Source of the DNA: an uncultured Selenomonadaceae bacterium
GTDB taxonomy: Bacteria; Bacillota; Negativicutes; Selenomonadales; Selenomonadaceae
DNA length: 59,478 nt
Direction of reading: 5' to 3'
Assembly: GCA_905233135.1 (NCBI GenBank)
Contig: CAJOCQ010000010.1
Location: forward strand, 1 to 59,478
Shown piece after piece: positions 34,301 to 42,955 of the stretch. The number at the start of each line of letters is the position of its first letter. Within the stretch, counting starts at the first letter, position 1. The notes below the pieces were generated by a model that did no database searches, was not told the DNA's origin, and saw only the letters and a program-made list of their open reading frames with translations. The position numbers and the translations under genes were made by a program.

Positions 34301-34460
34301 GCGCTATGAAATGCTGATACAAATCCGCATACCGAAAAAAAAGGGCATCGTCAGCATACATTATTTGCCAAAACCAAACGCCTATAAATCTTCCCAAAAC
34401 AATTCTTATAAATAAAAGTATACCGGCGGCAGCAAGAAATTTACGGTTGAAAAATGTCAT
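31392..34460 (-). CDS. Double-length polytopic membrane protein with C-terminal DUF2142
   Basis: 1,022 residues, about 20 or more hydrophobic helices. The C-terminal part from about residue 570 matches DUF2142 (LTPPVQVPDEPNHFYRIYQI, GARLGAVIFAAICIYLSI, FLFEIASCSADAVIYSVA, FQGRYVIPLAVMF). The N-terminal part is a second membrane unit with an acidic motif after helix 1 (MYADDALFFRYADLY), typical of GT-C glycosyltransferases that use lipid-linked sugars, and a 150-residue outer loop. It appears to be two membrane modules in one chain. With the GT2 that overlaps it by four bases it may transfer sugars outside the membrane. Confidence 0.8.
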   Translation of the reverse strand: MTFFNRKFLAAAGILLFIRIVLGRFIGVWFWQIMYADDALFFRYADLYQHFIAQDLHFNHALFKDMGFPIFLNFVRLSGLHYTDCLALVWCLAAITSVILFWKLTGSENKKILLAIFAFILFSPIAFDVWCGTRLYRNAALTPFYFLTLNMMTILFVHHFDNFKISEKKYLLYQIIFGLIFLLTFYMKEDGIWLLACLSAVLVLCTIKIFIQKSLTAKDKIFKLAILFLPIIILCGGTVFYKSINYKYFGVYEINIRTEGETGKFIKSIYKIKSDERTGRIWAPADALQKAFNVSETLRSDAVLAEHFFHTQWFAGDIFKNPIHGDFLTWVTMSAMADSGIFHSYAEQENFFKKVNAEIDAAFANGTLEKDTKFQLVSSMGGRNFDEIISLWKPIFDEYLMYITMYQCRYKNRFESGDKNALVMLASRMTHTKLYNPHNHPKAANIVATTLFVIYGLIQTVLFIAAIIGLFKGLFLLLRRKISFGSKDTLIIFILLSCLSLSFMYALAIAWFCEFLGFGVEMFKYGIGLVPLLMTFEIFGTYLFFSYFKDTKILKFFASLKNDKTKIFRSEIFAPTLILFFGIILTFLTPPVQVPDEPNHFYRIYQISEGKFISSSTETADINGEKIYYCAEVPTSFQELGRIGVKEHGIIEGKNYFKLKCVGELFSMPLNADSKEKKEIPNTGSYSPLVYAPQALFVFLARIIFDTVGAVFYGARLGAVIFAAICIYLSIRILPEKKFLILAVVFMPMFLFEIASCSADAVIYSVAILSTAYLFSLAKSTAPISAREIFFLAAAAISLGLAKSVYGTILALYLLIPAERFGGKLKFYCGGIFFAAVFLIAALGWMDFSKNGVNVSPYMLPSPNVNFDAQMEFIKNNPLHFLKATFNSLATPHFDEHFERFVGVLGWLTVRLPNVFYFLYSFVLMAGGVLGNLNLKKSQRALIIFATIPTVFVIFLYEYITWTPVGAAEILGFQGRYVIPLAVMFLAAFSCTENKSFENKFIAVAGCISALVTFWKIADYFY

Positions 34461-35410
34461 TCTTTCACCCCCGCGTTTTTCAGAAAAATTTTCAGCATAT
34501 TCATTTTCAGTTCAAAATCTTTTCTTGCGTTGTTTGCTATAACGTCCAAAATGACGCCGCAAGCCGCCGATAACATTGACGCAAGCCCCAAAAGTCCGCT
34601 TACAATCAGCGTTGGGATTTTCGGCACTAATCCCGTTGATAAATATTCTGCAAAAACCGGCAGGAACATTAAAAGCGCAATTAACATTAAAATTGCCGCC
34701 GCAATTCCGAAGAAACGCAGCGGGCGATAATTCCTGTACAAATTAAAAATCGTCATTAAAACTTTTGCGCCGTCAACGTAAGTATTTAATTTGCTGAAAC
34801 TGCCCGCCGGTCTGTCACGATAATTAACGGGAATACTTTGCAACAATAAATTTTTGTCCAGCGCGTGAATCGTCATTTCAGTTTCAATTTCAAAGCCTTG
34901 CGAAAGAATAGGAAAAGATTTAACAAACATTGGACTGAAGGCGCGGTAGCCCGTCATAACATCAAGAATTTTAGTTTTGTTGCTCCAAAAAGTATTAATG
35001 CAGCCGCGCACCAAAGAATTTCCAAAATTATGAAAAGGGCGTTTATTTTCCTCAAAATAAGTTGCGCTCAATCTGTCGCCAATAACCATATCAGCCTTGC
35101 CGCTCAAAACTAAATCGCACATTTGGCGGGCGTATTCGGCGGGGTAAGTGTCATCGCCGTCCGTCATTATGTAACAATCCGCGTCAATATCACGAAACAT
35201 TGAGCGAATAACATTGCCTTTGCCCTGCCGGTATTCGTGGCGAACAACCGCGCCGGCTTTTTCGGCAAGTTCGGCGGTGTTGTCTTTTGAATTGTTATCA
35301 TAAACATAAATGACGGCTTCGGGCAGTTCTTTTTTAAAATCCGTAACAACTTTTTCAACGGTTAAACTTTCGTTATAGCAGGGGATAAGCACTGCTATTT
35401 TTTTTGACAT
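34457..35410 (-). CDS. Family 2 glycosyltransferase, polyprenyl-phosphate sugar synthase type
   Basis: 317 residues from ATG 35410, which has GGAGAGA eight bases upstream; an in-frame ATG seven codons earlier coincides with that site. Dolichol-phosphate-mannose-synthase-like GT-A domain: AVLIPCYNESLTVEKVV, YVYDNNSKDNTAEL, YIMTDGDDTYPAEYA, DVMTGYRAFSP, then two C-terminal membrane helices. Likely loads a sugar onto a lipid carrier for the adjoining GT-C-like membrane protein, whose start overlaps this gene's end. Confidence 0.88.
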   Translation of the reverse strand: MSKKIAVLIPCYNESLTVEKVVTDFKKELPEAVIYVYDNNSKDNTAELAEKAGAVVRHEYRQGKGNVIRSMFRDIDADCYIMTDGDDTYPAEYARQMCDLVLSGKADMVIGDRLSATYFEENKRPFHNFGNSLVRGCINTFWSNKTKILDVMTGYRAFSPMFVKSFPILSQGFEIETEMTIHALDKNLLLQSIPVNYRDRPAGSFSKLNTYVDGAKVLMTIFNLYRNYRPLRFFGIAAAILMLIALLMFLPVFAEYLSTGLVPKIPTLIVSGLLGLASMLSAACGVILDVIANNARKDFELKMNMLKIFLKNAGVKE

Positions 35411-35436
35411 TGTTTTTATCTCTCCATTCAAAAATT

Positions 35437-36027
35437 TTAATTTCTGATATTGTGAATAGTTTTGCGAAGTTCGGTATTTTCAATGAGTTTATCGAAACAT
35501 TCGCTCGCCAAATATGATGCCGTGCCGTATTGGCTGAAGTTGTCGTTGAAACTGCGTGAAAATTTTTTATCAATCAAATCGTCCGTGCGCTTATCGTACA
35601 CAATCATTTCGGCAGAAACAAAACTTGCAAGTTTGCTTTCAAAATTAAAATTGGAATGCATAACATATTGGGAATATTGGCGCAGAATCGGCACAACAAC
35701 AATATCGGCGTTTAAATCTTTCGCCAAAGTTTTAACGGCGTCGGGCATAGATTTTTTATTTTTAGCATACATTTTCTGCCAAATATTTTGGAGTTTTTCT
35801 GCAGATTCAAGCGGCGGCAAATATTCTGCAAGTTGTAAAGTTTCATTGAGCGGGATATGTACGGCACGAGATAGTTTCACTTCCAGCGCGTTTGAAGTTT
35901 CTTCATTAGGCTTATTTTGCAAAAACATTATCGGCAGCCGCGCAATTCGTACGGGATTTTTTGCCGCCAACGCCGACGAAGTCAAACAGAGCATTATTAT
36001 CATTGTCAGCGCAAAGATTTTTTTCAC
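35437..36027 (-). CDS. Secreted protein of unknown function
   Basis: 196 residues, GTG start behind AAAGGAC. Signal peptide MKKIFALTMIIMLCLTSSA with cleavage near ALA-A. The mature part starts NPVRIARLPIMF and contains LNADIVVVPILRQYSQYVMH and VSAEMIVYDKRTDDLIDKKF. This resembles the general layout of periplasmic lipoprotein-like proteins that report on an envelope-stress-type fold, but I recognise no family. Last coding sequence before the glycan genes on this strand, 27 bases from the GT2. Confidence 0.65.
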   Translation of the reverse strand: MKKIFALTMIIMLCLTSSALAAKNPVRIARLPIMFLQNKPNEETSNALEVKLSRAVHIPLNETLQLAEYLPPLESAEKLQNIWQKMYAKNKKSMPDAVKTLAKDLNADIVVVPILRQYSQYVMHSNFNFESKLASFVSAEMIVYDKRTDDLIDKKFSRSFNDNFSQYGTASYLASECFDKLIENTELRKTIHNIRN

Positions 36028-36067
36028 GTTTAACAGTCCTTTCTTAATTTTTAATTTTTTTTAGATT

Positions 36068-36250
36068 AAATGTTCTTTCTTTTTCCAAAGCAAAAAAGAA
36101 AGAACCAAAGAAAAGTGCTTTTTATCGCCCGTCAGGGCCGCTCGGTTTCTGTACGCTCTTAGTAACAGGCGGCCCCCTTTGGGGCCTCTGCTTTTTCTGA
36201 CGCATCTGAGTTACCGCACGCTGCGGCTTTAGTGACGGGCGGAAGTACGA
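36068..36250 (-). repeat. 183-bp dispersed intergenic repeat, copy 3
   Basis: Inverted relative to the other two copies. On the minus strand it reads CGCCCGTCACTAAAGCCGCAG at its left, GGCCCCAAAGGGGGCC in the middle, GCGGCCCTGACGGGCGATAA and the GTTCTTTC...GAAAGAAC hairpin at its end. It fills the 257-bp gap between the TrmH-type gene and the secreted-protein gene, otherwise empty. The middle is the most diverged part, with a locally better hairpin than in copies 1 and 2. Confidence 0.85.
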
Positions 36251-36284
36251 TTAGCGCGCATCCTGCGCATTTTGCGGCTGCGCG

Positions 36285-37040
36285 TCACGCTTGCCGCTTT
36301 ATTTCGGAAATGATTATTGCCGCCGCCGTTGCAACGTTCAAACTCTCGGCGCACCCTGTCATTGGTATATAAATTTTTTGCGCCGCGTTTAAAATTTCGA
36401 GAGATACGCCCTGCGCTTCACTGCCGAAAACTACCGCTGATTTTTCTTTGAAGGCGTGGTTGTAATAAATTTCTGCCGTCGAATCCAACGCCGCCGCCAA
36501 TATTTCCACGTTTGCATTTTTCATTTCAGATAAAAATTCGCCGCGCGTCATTTTTATTATCGGCAAATAAAAAATTGCGCCCATTGACGCCCTTACTACT
36601 TTTGAATTGAAAATGTCCGCCGAATCTTCCAAAATTATCACACCGCAATTAAACGCCTCAGCCGTCCGCAAAATTGTTCCCAAATTGCCCGCGTCGTGTA
36701 CCGCGTCCAATGCCACGATTAAATTTTTTTGCAAGACTTCTTCAAGCGAAAAAGTTTTTTGCCGTAATATCAACATTATGCCTTGCGGAGTTTTTGTGTC
36801 ACTGATTTTTTCAAAGGTTGCCGTTGGTATTTCGTACAACGTCGCGCAGGTTTTTATTTTGTTGACGAGTTTTTCTGCGCGTTCATTTTTTAAAAATTCT
36901 GCCGTGTAAAATCCAAATTCTATTTGAAAATCTGCCGCCATTTCGCACAATCTTAAACCTTCCGCCGCGAATAATTTTAATTCGTCACGGTACTTTTTCA
37001 ACTTTAATTTTTGTACAAGTTTTAATTTAGCGGAGGACAT
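36285..37040 (-). CDS. TrmH/SpoU-family RNA 2'-O-ribose methyltransferase
   Basis: 251 residues. SPOUT methyltransferase: N-terminal substrate-binding part (LKKYRDELKLFAAEGLRLCE), then the knotted domain with motif 1 ALDAVHDAGNLGTILRTAEA, motif 2 AVVFGSEAQGVSLEI and motif 3 IPMTGCAESLNVATAAAI. It most likely methylates rRNA or tRNA (RlmB/TrmH/YsgA-like); the exact position cannot be told. ATG 37040 overlaps the end of the preceding gene and has GGAGC upstream; an in-frame TTG two codons earlier is less well placed. Confidence 0.9.
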   Translation of the reverse strand: MSSAKLKLVQKLKLKKYRDELKLFAAEGLRLCEMAADFQIEFGFYTAEFLKNERAEKLVNKIKTCATLYEIPTATFEKISDTKTPQGIMLILRQKTFSLEEVLQKNLIVALDAVHDAGNLGTILRTAEAFNCGVIILEDSADIFNSKVVRASMGAIFYLPIIKMTRGEFLSEMKNANVEILAAALDSTAEIYYNHAFKEKSAVVFGSEAQGVSLEILNAAQKIYIPMTGCAESLNVATAAAIIISEIKRQA

Positions 37041-37470
37041 TTTCAAGCTCCGCCGTCATATCGTCGAAAGTCGAATAGTAATTTGTATTCTGCGCGATTG
37101 AATTTATTTTTTGTTCAAGATTTTCTGCGGAAATATCTTTGGCGTAATTTGCAAGTCTGTTGTATTCGATGTTGTAACGATTTTCAAAAAGCAAGTGCAA
37201 AATAAATTTGTGCAAGCCGATTTCAAGCGGCGCGGCGTTTTCAAAATTTATTGACGCCTGCATTTCAATTTCATTCAGATTGTAATTCGCCCAATTTAAA
37301 ATAGCGGATTCGTTTTGAATTGGAAAATTTTTTGTGCATTCGGCAACGGCAACATTGCGCATAATTTGCACGAACGGCAAATTAAAACAGCTCGTCAAGG
37401 CGGCGTTGCAAATTTCGTTTTCCCTGCCTGTCGGCGCGCCGCAAGGATTATAATTTTTCAAAGGCAACAT
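37027..37470 (-). CDS. Conserved-looking hypothetical protein, 147 residues
   Basis: Starts at ATG 37470 behind AGGAAGTG; a longer open frame upstream overlaps rodA in another frame and is not used. Sequence begins MLPLKNYNPCGAPTGRENEI and is mixed helical, with NWANYNLNEIEMQASINFEN and IGLHKFILHLLFENRYNIEY. No signal peptide, membrane segment or known motif. Twelve bases after rodA and overlapping the methyltransferase by 14 bases, so part of that operon. Confidence 0.7.
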   Translation of the reverse strand: MLPLKNYNPCGAPTGRENEICNAALTSCFNLPFVQIMRNVAVAECTKNFPIQNESAILNWANYNLNEIEMQASINFENAAPLEIGLHKFILHLLFENRYNIEYNRLANYAKDISAENLEQKINSIAQNTNYYSTFDDMTAELENVLR

Positions 37471-37481
37471 TTTTTCACTTC

Positions 37482-38612
37482 CTAACTGAACAGAACTAAT
37501 TTTTGTTTTCGCATATTGACGTTTAGCAAAATTGCAATGGCAAAAATATTTGTAGTCAACGCGCTGACGCCGTAACTCATCAGCGGCAAAGGTATTCCCG
37601 TAACTGGCATAATTCCCGTTGTCATTCCGACGTTGACTAAAACGTGGAACGCAAGCATTGTAGTTATTCCGACTGCCAACAATCGCCCGAACATATCGCC
37701 CGCTTCCCTTGCAATTTTCATACCGCGCCAAAATACTATCAGATATAAAAGCAGTAAAATTACCGCGCCGACAAATCCGAACTCTTCGCCGACAACCGCA
37801 AATATAAAATCTGTATGATTTTCAGGCAAGAAATTTAATTGGCTTTGCGTACCTTCAAAAATTCCCTTGCCGAATAAAGTTCCCGAACCTATTGCAATTT
37901 TCGATTGAATAATATGGTAGCCGCTGCCGAGCGGGTCAACGTTCGGGTCTAAAAAAACTTTCAGGCGCATTTTCTGATAATCTTTCAAAACGAAATTCCA
38001 TAGCACAGGAAATGACGCAAGCCCCGTCAACATTATCCCGAAAAGTATTTTCCAGCGAATCCCGCACGCTATTACCATTCCGAAAAAAAAGGCCATAAAT
38101 ACTAATGACGTGCCCAAATCAGGTTGCTTTAAAACTAAAATAAAAGGTACGCCAATATAAATTGCAACGGGGATTAAATCTCTCAAACTGTTTAGCAAGC
38201 CGAATTTTGATTCCAGCACCGCTGCCATACAAATTATCATTATCAACTTTGAAAATTCTGAAGGCTGAATGCTTATTGGTCCAAGTTGTATCCAACGCTG
38301 CGCTCCCAATGCCGCGTGCCCGAAAAACATTACCGCCAACAACATTACCAAATTAAATATGTAAAATTTTTTTCCGTACTGTTGCAAGCCGCGATAATCG
38401 AAATTTAGGAAAAAGGCGGCAATTCCAATGTTCACAAGTGCAAAAAGTCCTTGCCGTTGCACGTACCAAAATCTGTCTTCGCTCGGCGTGTTTATGTGCG
38501 TTGCACTGCTGATTATTATCAGACTGTATAAAATTATCGCCAATGACGCAATTAATAATGGGAAGTCAATGCGTTTCAAAAAGCGTTTTGTATCTGAAGA
38601 AACTCTCGGCAA
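37482..38612 (-). CDS. rodA: Peptidoglycan glycosyltransferase RodA
   Basis: SEDS-family polymerase for cell-wall elongation, paired with a class B PBP. About 376 residues and ten helices. Marks: RFWYVQRQGLFALVNIG, GAQRWIQLGPISIQPSEFSK, QPDLGTSLVFMA, GSGYHIIQSKIAIGSG, FLPENHTDFIFAVVGEEFGF and the C-terminal GIPLPLMSYGVSALTTN. The upstream in-frame residues (CCYQQKNLLLCLQG) are rejected; TTG 38612 has AAGGAG seven bases ahead. Implies a rod-shaped or curved cell. Confidence 0.93.
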   Translation of the reverse strand: MPRVSSDTKRFLKRIDFPLLIASLAIILYSLIIISSATHINTPSEDRFWYVQRQGLFALVNIGIAAFFLNFDYRGLQQYGKKFYIFNLVMLLAVMFFGHAALGAQRWIQLGPISIQPSEFSKLIMIICMAAVLESKFGLLNSLRDLIPVAIYIGVPFILVLKQPDLGTSLVFMAFFFGMVIACGIRWKILFGIMLTGLASFPVLWNFVLKDYQKMRLKVFLDPNVDPLGSGYHIIQSKIAIGSGTLFGKGIFEGTQSQLNFLPENHTDFIFAVVGEEFGFVGAVILLLLYLIVFWRGMKIAREAGDMFGRLLAVGITTMLAFHVLVNVGMTTGIMPVTGIPLPLMSYGVSALTTNIFAIAILLNVNMRKQKLVLFS

Positions 38613-38684
38613 AATTATCACTCCTTGCAAACATAATAGCAGATTTTTTTGCTGATAACAACAAACAAAATTTCGCCGCAAAAT

Positions 38685-38710
38685 AAAAAATCCCCGCTTT
38701 AAGCGGAGAA
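38685..38710 (-). terminator. Intrinsic terminator after obg
   Basis: On the minus strand TCTCCGCTT pairs with AAGCGGGGA, then a T run; 26 bases after the obg stop and before rodA. Confidence 0.85.
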
Positions 38711-38735
38711 ATTTTTTTCAAATCCCTAATGCCTA

Positions 38736-40073
<1,338 letters not shown>

Positions 40074-40076
40074 TTA

Positions 40077-40787
40077 TCAAATTTTCGTACCATAAATGCC
40101 GAATAGCGGAACTGAATCATATTCCAAATTTTTATCGACGTGAACGCGCGGCGCAATATCCGAATCAAAAGTTACTTTCAAGCCTAAAGTTTCCAATAAT
40201 TCAATATCCCAACGCGGGCGATTGTGCGTACTGATTCGCAGAGAATTTTTTATTTCGTTGCACTCAATCAGCATAGCGTCTTCAACTTCGCCCTTCGCGC
40301 AGGTTTCCTTGTTGGTAAAATTTTTATCGCCGTAATCTGAATCAAAATTCATAAGCACGCCGCCGCGCTTCAAAACTCTGCACCATTCTTTATAAGCTTG
40401 CATAGCGTCAGGCAACGTCCAAGTTAAATTTCTGCTTATCACAACATCAAAATTTTCTGCGTCAAAATTTAATTCCTGCGCGTTCATTTTAAAAAAATCT
40501 GCGCGACAATTAAACGCGGCAATATTTTTTTCGGCTTCATCCAACATTTTTTTTGACATATCAACGCCCGTAACTTCGCAGCCGATTTTTGAAAATAAAA
40601 CTGCGAAAAATCCCGCGCCCGTCCCAACGTCAAGCACTTTCAAATTTTTATTAGCGGGCAAATGTTTTTTTATAATTTCATTCCACGCCGAAAAGTCCGC
40701 GCCTTCAATTTCCATTCGGCGGACGCGGCTGAAATCCGCGCTGCGCGTGTCCCAATATTTTTCAATTCGTTTGCTGATATTTTCCAA
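40077..40787 (-). CDS. Class I SAM-dependent methyltransferase
   Basis: 236 residues, TTG start behind GGGAG. Rossmann-type motifs: VLDVGTGAGFFAVLFSKIG (motif I), VTGVDMSKKMLDEAEKN, DVVISRNLTWTLPDA and VLKRGGVLMNFDSDYGD. The DxGTGxG motif and the RNLTWTLPDP-like strand resemble small-molecule methyltransferases of the UbiE/ArsM/Methyltransf_11 group. The substrate cannot be read from sequence. It sits between obg and a secreted-protein gene. Confidence 0.85.
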   Translation of the reverse strand: MENISKRIEKYWDTRSADFSRVRRMEIEGADFSAWNEIIKKHLPANKNLKVLDVGTGAGFFAVLFSKIGCEVTGVDMSKKMLDEAEKNIAAFNCRADFFKMNAQELNFDAENFDVVISRNLTWTLPDAMQAYKEWCRVLKRGGVLMNFDSDYGDKNFTNKETCAKGEVEDAMLIECNEIKNSLRISTHNRPRWDIELLETLGLKVTFDSDIAPRVHVDKNLEYDSVPLFGIYGTKI

Positions 40788-40800
40788 AAAAATTCTCCCT

Positions 40801-41205
40801 TCAATATCCGAAAGTTACAAGTTGCCAAGTACCGCCTTCAGCCCGAGCTAACCACCATTGCCAATCTTTGTAGTTGCTGTCGGGGTTGAACGTGGTATTA
40901 GTTTTTTTGCCAACATAAAAATCACTTAAAAACTCAATGCACTGTACAAAATTTTCTTGCGGGCGCAAATCATTTAGCCACTTCAAATTTTCGACGTTGT
41001 TGCAAGTGTCGCCCGCGTAGCGAATATTTTTCAGTTTGCAACCTTTCCAGTTTCCGAATTGCTTTTTGATAATTTTAACGGCATCATTCATTTCGGCTTG
41101 CGTGTAAATTTCTGACGCGCCGTAATTAATTTGAACTTTTGCCGCCGCGTGGTTGAACGTCAACAAAATTATCGCCGCCAAAAAGCTTACAAAAAATTTT
41201 TTCAT
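40801..41205 (-). CDS. Small secreted protein
   Basis: 134 residues from ATG 41205 (an in-frame start three codons upstream is also possible). Signal peptide MKKFFVSFLAAIILLTFNHA ending AAA. The mature part has two cysteines that could pair (WKGCKL, GDTCNN) plus one later (VQCIEF), and a tryptophan-rich end (YKDWQWWLARAEGGTWQL). The region DAVKIIKKQFGNWKGCKLKN resembles small immunity/lipoprotein-like folds, but I have no secure family. Probably periplasmic. Confidence 0.65.
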   Translation of the reverse strand: MKKFFVSFLAAIILLTFNHAAAKVQINYGASEIYTQAEMNDAVKIIKKQFGNWKGCKLKNIRYAGDTCNNVENLKWLNDLRPQENFVQCIEFLSDFYVGKKTNTTFNPDSNYKDWQWWLARAEGGTWQLVTFGY

Positions 41206-41243
41206 AACAATCACCGCCGCAAATTATAATTTTTATCATTTAA

Positions 41244-41269
41244 CAAAAAAAGCCCCCGAAGGGGTTTTT
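41244..41269 (-). terminator. Intrinsic terminator downstream of putP
   Basis: AAAAACCCCTTCGGGGGC followed by T7 on the minus strand. The A tract on the other side makes it bidirectional-looking. It is separated from the putP stop by the octad repeat. Confidence 0.8.
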
Positions 41270-41270
41270 G

Positions 41271-41354
41271 TAGTGTGATAGTTTGATAGTGTGTTAGTGT
41301 GTTAGTGTGTTAGTAAAAACTATTCCACTATACCACTATCCCACTATTCCACTA
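41271..41354. repeat. Octad (8-base) palindromic intergenic repeat
   Basis: Left arm: several GTGTGTTA or GTTTGATA units in strict eight-base phase. Turn: GTAAAAAC. Right arm: ACTATTCC, ACTATACC, ACTATCCC, ACTATTCC. The arms are partly complementary (TAGT/ACTA in each unit). It is the same architecture as the heptad family with an eight-base period, filling the space between the putP stop and its terminator. Confidence 0.75.
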
Positions 41355-42830
41355 AATTTTACTCTCGCCGACTTTGTCAAAAGTTTCCAAAATATCTCTG
41401 TCAGGTTCTTTGTCAAGTTTGCTTACAACAAAAATTGCAATCAGTGAAAAAATAAAGCCCGGTACAATTTCATAAAGTTCAAACGGCGCAAAATTTTTCC
41501 ACGCAATAATAGTCACGCCGCCGACAATTATCCCCGCAATTACGCCAATTCTTGTTGTACGTTTCCAAAACAAACTCATCAACAGCGCAGGACCGAACGC
41601 CGCGCCGAATCCTGCCCAAGCGTACGCTACCATATCCAAAATAAAACTGTTCGGATTGAATCCCAAATAAACCGCTATTGACGCAATGATTAAAACTGAC
41701 GCGCGGGAAATCCATACCAATTCAGTTTGTGTTGCATCCTTTCTAAGTAAAGTTTTATAAAAATCCTGCGCGAAGGCTGACGCCGCTACAAGTAATTGAG
41801 AAGAAGCAGTTGACATAATCGCCGCCAAAACTGCCGACAATACCACGCCCGCAATTATTGGCGGAAATAAATCATTCGTCATTACCAAAAAAACTTTTTC
41901 GGCGTCCGTGCCTTCAAGCGGCGTTGTCAAATAAACAGTGCCGACCATTCCTACTGCTACCGCCGCCGCCAAACTTAATATAACCCAAGTCATTGCAATT
42001 CGCGTTGCAGGCGGAATTTCTGCGGTTGACTTTACCGCCATAAATCTAACCAAAATATGCGGTTGCCCGAAATATCCTATTCCCCAAGCCATTAAAGAAA
42101 TTATTTCCAACGCCGTAATTGTTGAGCCGTCAGGTTTCAAAAACGGGTCGAACATTGACGCCTTGAAATTTGAAATTGCAGTAACAGTTTCGCCGAATCC
42201 GCCTAAACTCATCGCCGCGCAAATTGGTACAAGCAATATTGCAAAAAACATCATTACGCCTTGAATAAAATCTGTTCGACTGACCGCCAAAAAGCCGCCT
42301 ATTAATGTATAAAAAACTACCGAGCCCGCGCCCAAAATTATTGCAACAGAAAAATCTAAGCCGAAAACAGTTTCAAAAAGTTTTCCCGCTGATACAAAGC
42401 CGCTTGAAGTGTACAAAATAAAAAATATCAAAATAAAAATTGCAGGTACAATTCGCAAAAGGTTGCTTGTATCTTTGAAACGATTCTGCAAAAATTCGGG
42501 CAAAGTTAAAGCGTTGCCTGCAAGTTCGGTATATCTGCGAAGGCGCGCGGCTACAAAATACCAATTCGCCCAAGTGCCTATTGCAATTCCGACTGCTATC
42601 CAGCCCGCGTTTAAGCCGGCAAGATATGCAAATCCCGGAACGCCCATTAACATCCAGCCGCTCATATCTGACGCTTCAGCAGAAAGCGAAGTTACCCACG
42701 CGCCGAGCCGCCTGTTGCCCAAAAAGTAGTCGCTCATATTTTTTGTTTGCCGATAATAATAAACGCCGATTGCCATCATTAAGCCGATATAAAAAACAAA
42801 CGCATTAATTACCATTACTTCATTTGTCAA
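41352..42830 (-). CDS. putP: Sodium/proline symporter (SSS family)
   Basis: 492 residues, about 13 helices. PutP marks: YYYRQTKNMSDYFLGNRRLG, SAEASDMSGWMLMGVPGFAY, GTWANWYFVAARLRRYTELA, GAGSVVFYTLIGGFLAVSRTDFIQ (two parts of a family stretch) and the sodium-site region TASSQLLVAASAFAQDFYK. Imports proline with sodium for nutrition or osmoprotection. TTG start behind GGAGAGA. No putA or regulator next to it. Confidence 0.92.
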   Translation of the reverse strand: MTNEVMVINAFVFYIGLMMAIGVYYYRQTKNMSDYFLGNRRLGAWVTSLSAEASDMSGWMLMGVPGFAYLAGLNAGWIAVGIAIGTWANWYFVAARLRRYTELAGNALTLPEFLQNRFKDTSNLLRIVPAIFILIFFILYTSSGFVSAGKLFETVFGLDFSVAIILGAGSVVFYTLIGGFLAVSRTDFIQGVMMFFAILLVPICAAMSLGGFGETVTAISNFKASMFDPFLKPDGSTITALEIISLMAWGIGYFGQPHILVRFMAVKSTAEIPPATRIAMTWVILSLAAAVAVGMVGTVYLTTPLEGTDAEKVFLVMTNDLFPPIIAGVVLSAVLAAIMSTASSQLLVAASAFAQDFYKTLLRKDATQTELVWISRASVLIIASIAVYLGFNPNSFILDMVAYAWAGFGAAFGPALLMSLFWKRTTRIGVIAGIIVGGVTIIAWKNFAPFELYEIVPGFIFSLIAIFVVSKLDKEPDRDILETFDKVGESKI

Positions 42831-42847
42831 CAGTATCTCTCCTTTGT

Positions 42848-42880
42848 AAAAAAAAATACCCGATAATTATAATTATCGAG
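42848..42880 (-). terminator. Intrinsic terminator of the DUF499 gene
   Basis: CTCGATAATTATAATTATCGGG followed by TATTTTTTTTT on the minus strand. It ends the defence-like cassette before putP. Confidence 0.85.
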
Positions 42881-42955
42881 ATTTTTTTTGTAAAGTTTTA
42901 TAAGAACAGTTGCCGTATTTGCAAAACTATAATACTTGCTCTGCCGCAATTATTT

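Noticed and set aside
37471-37731. N-terminal extension of the 147-residue hypothetical protein
   Set aside because: It overlaps rodA in another frame; a good ribosome binding site precedes ATG 37470.
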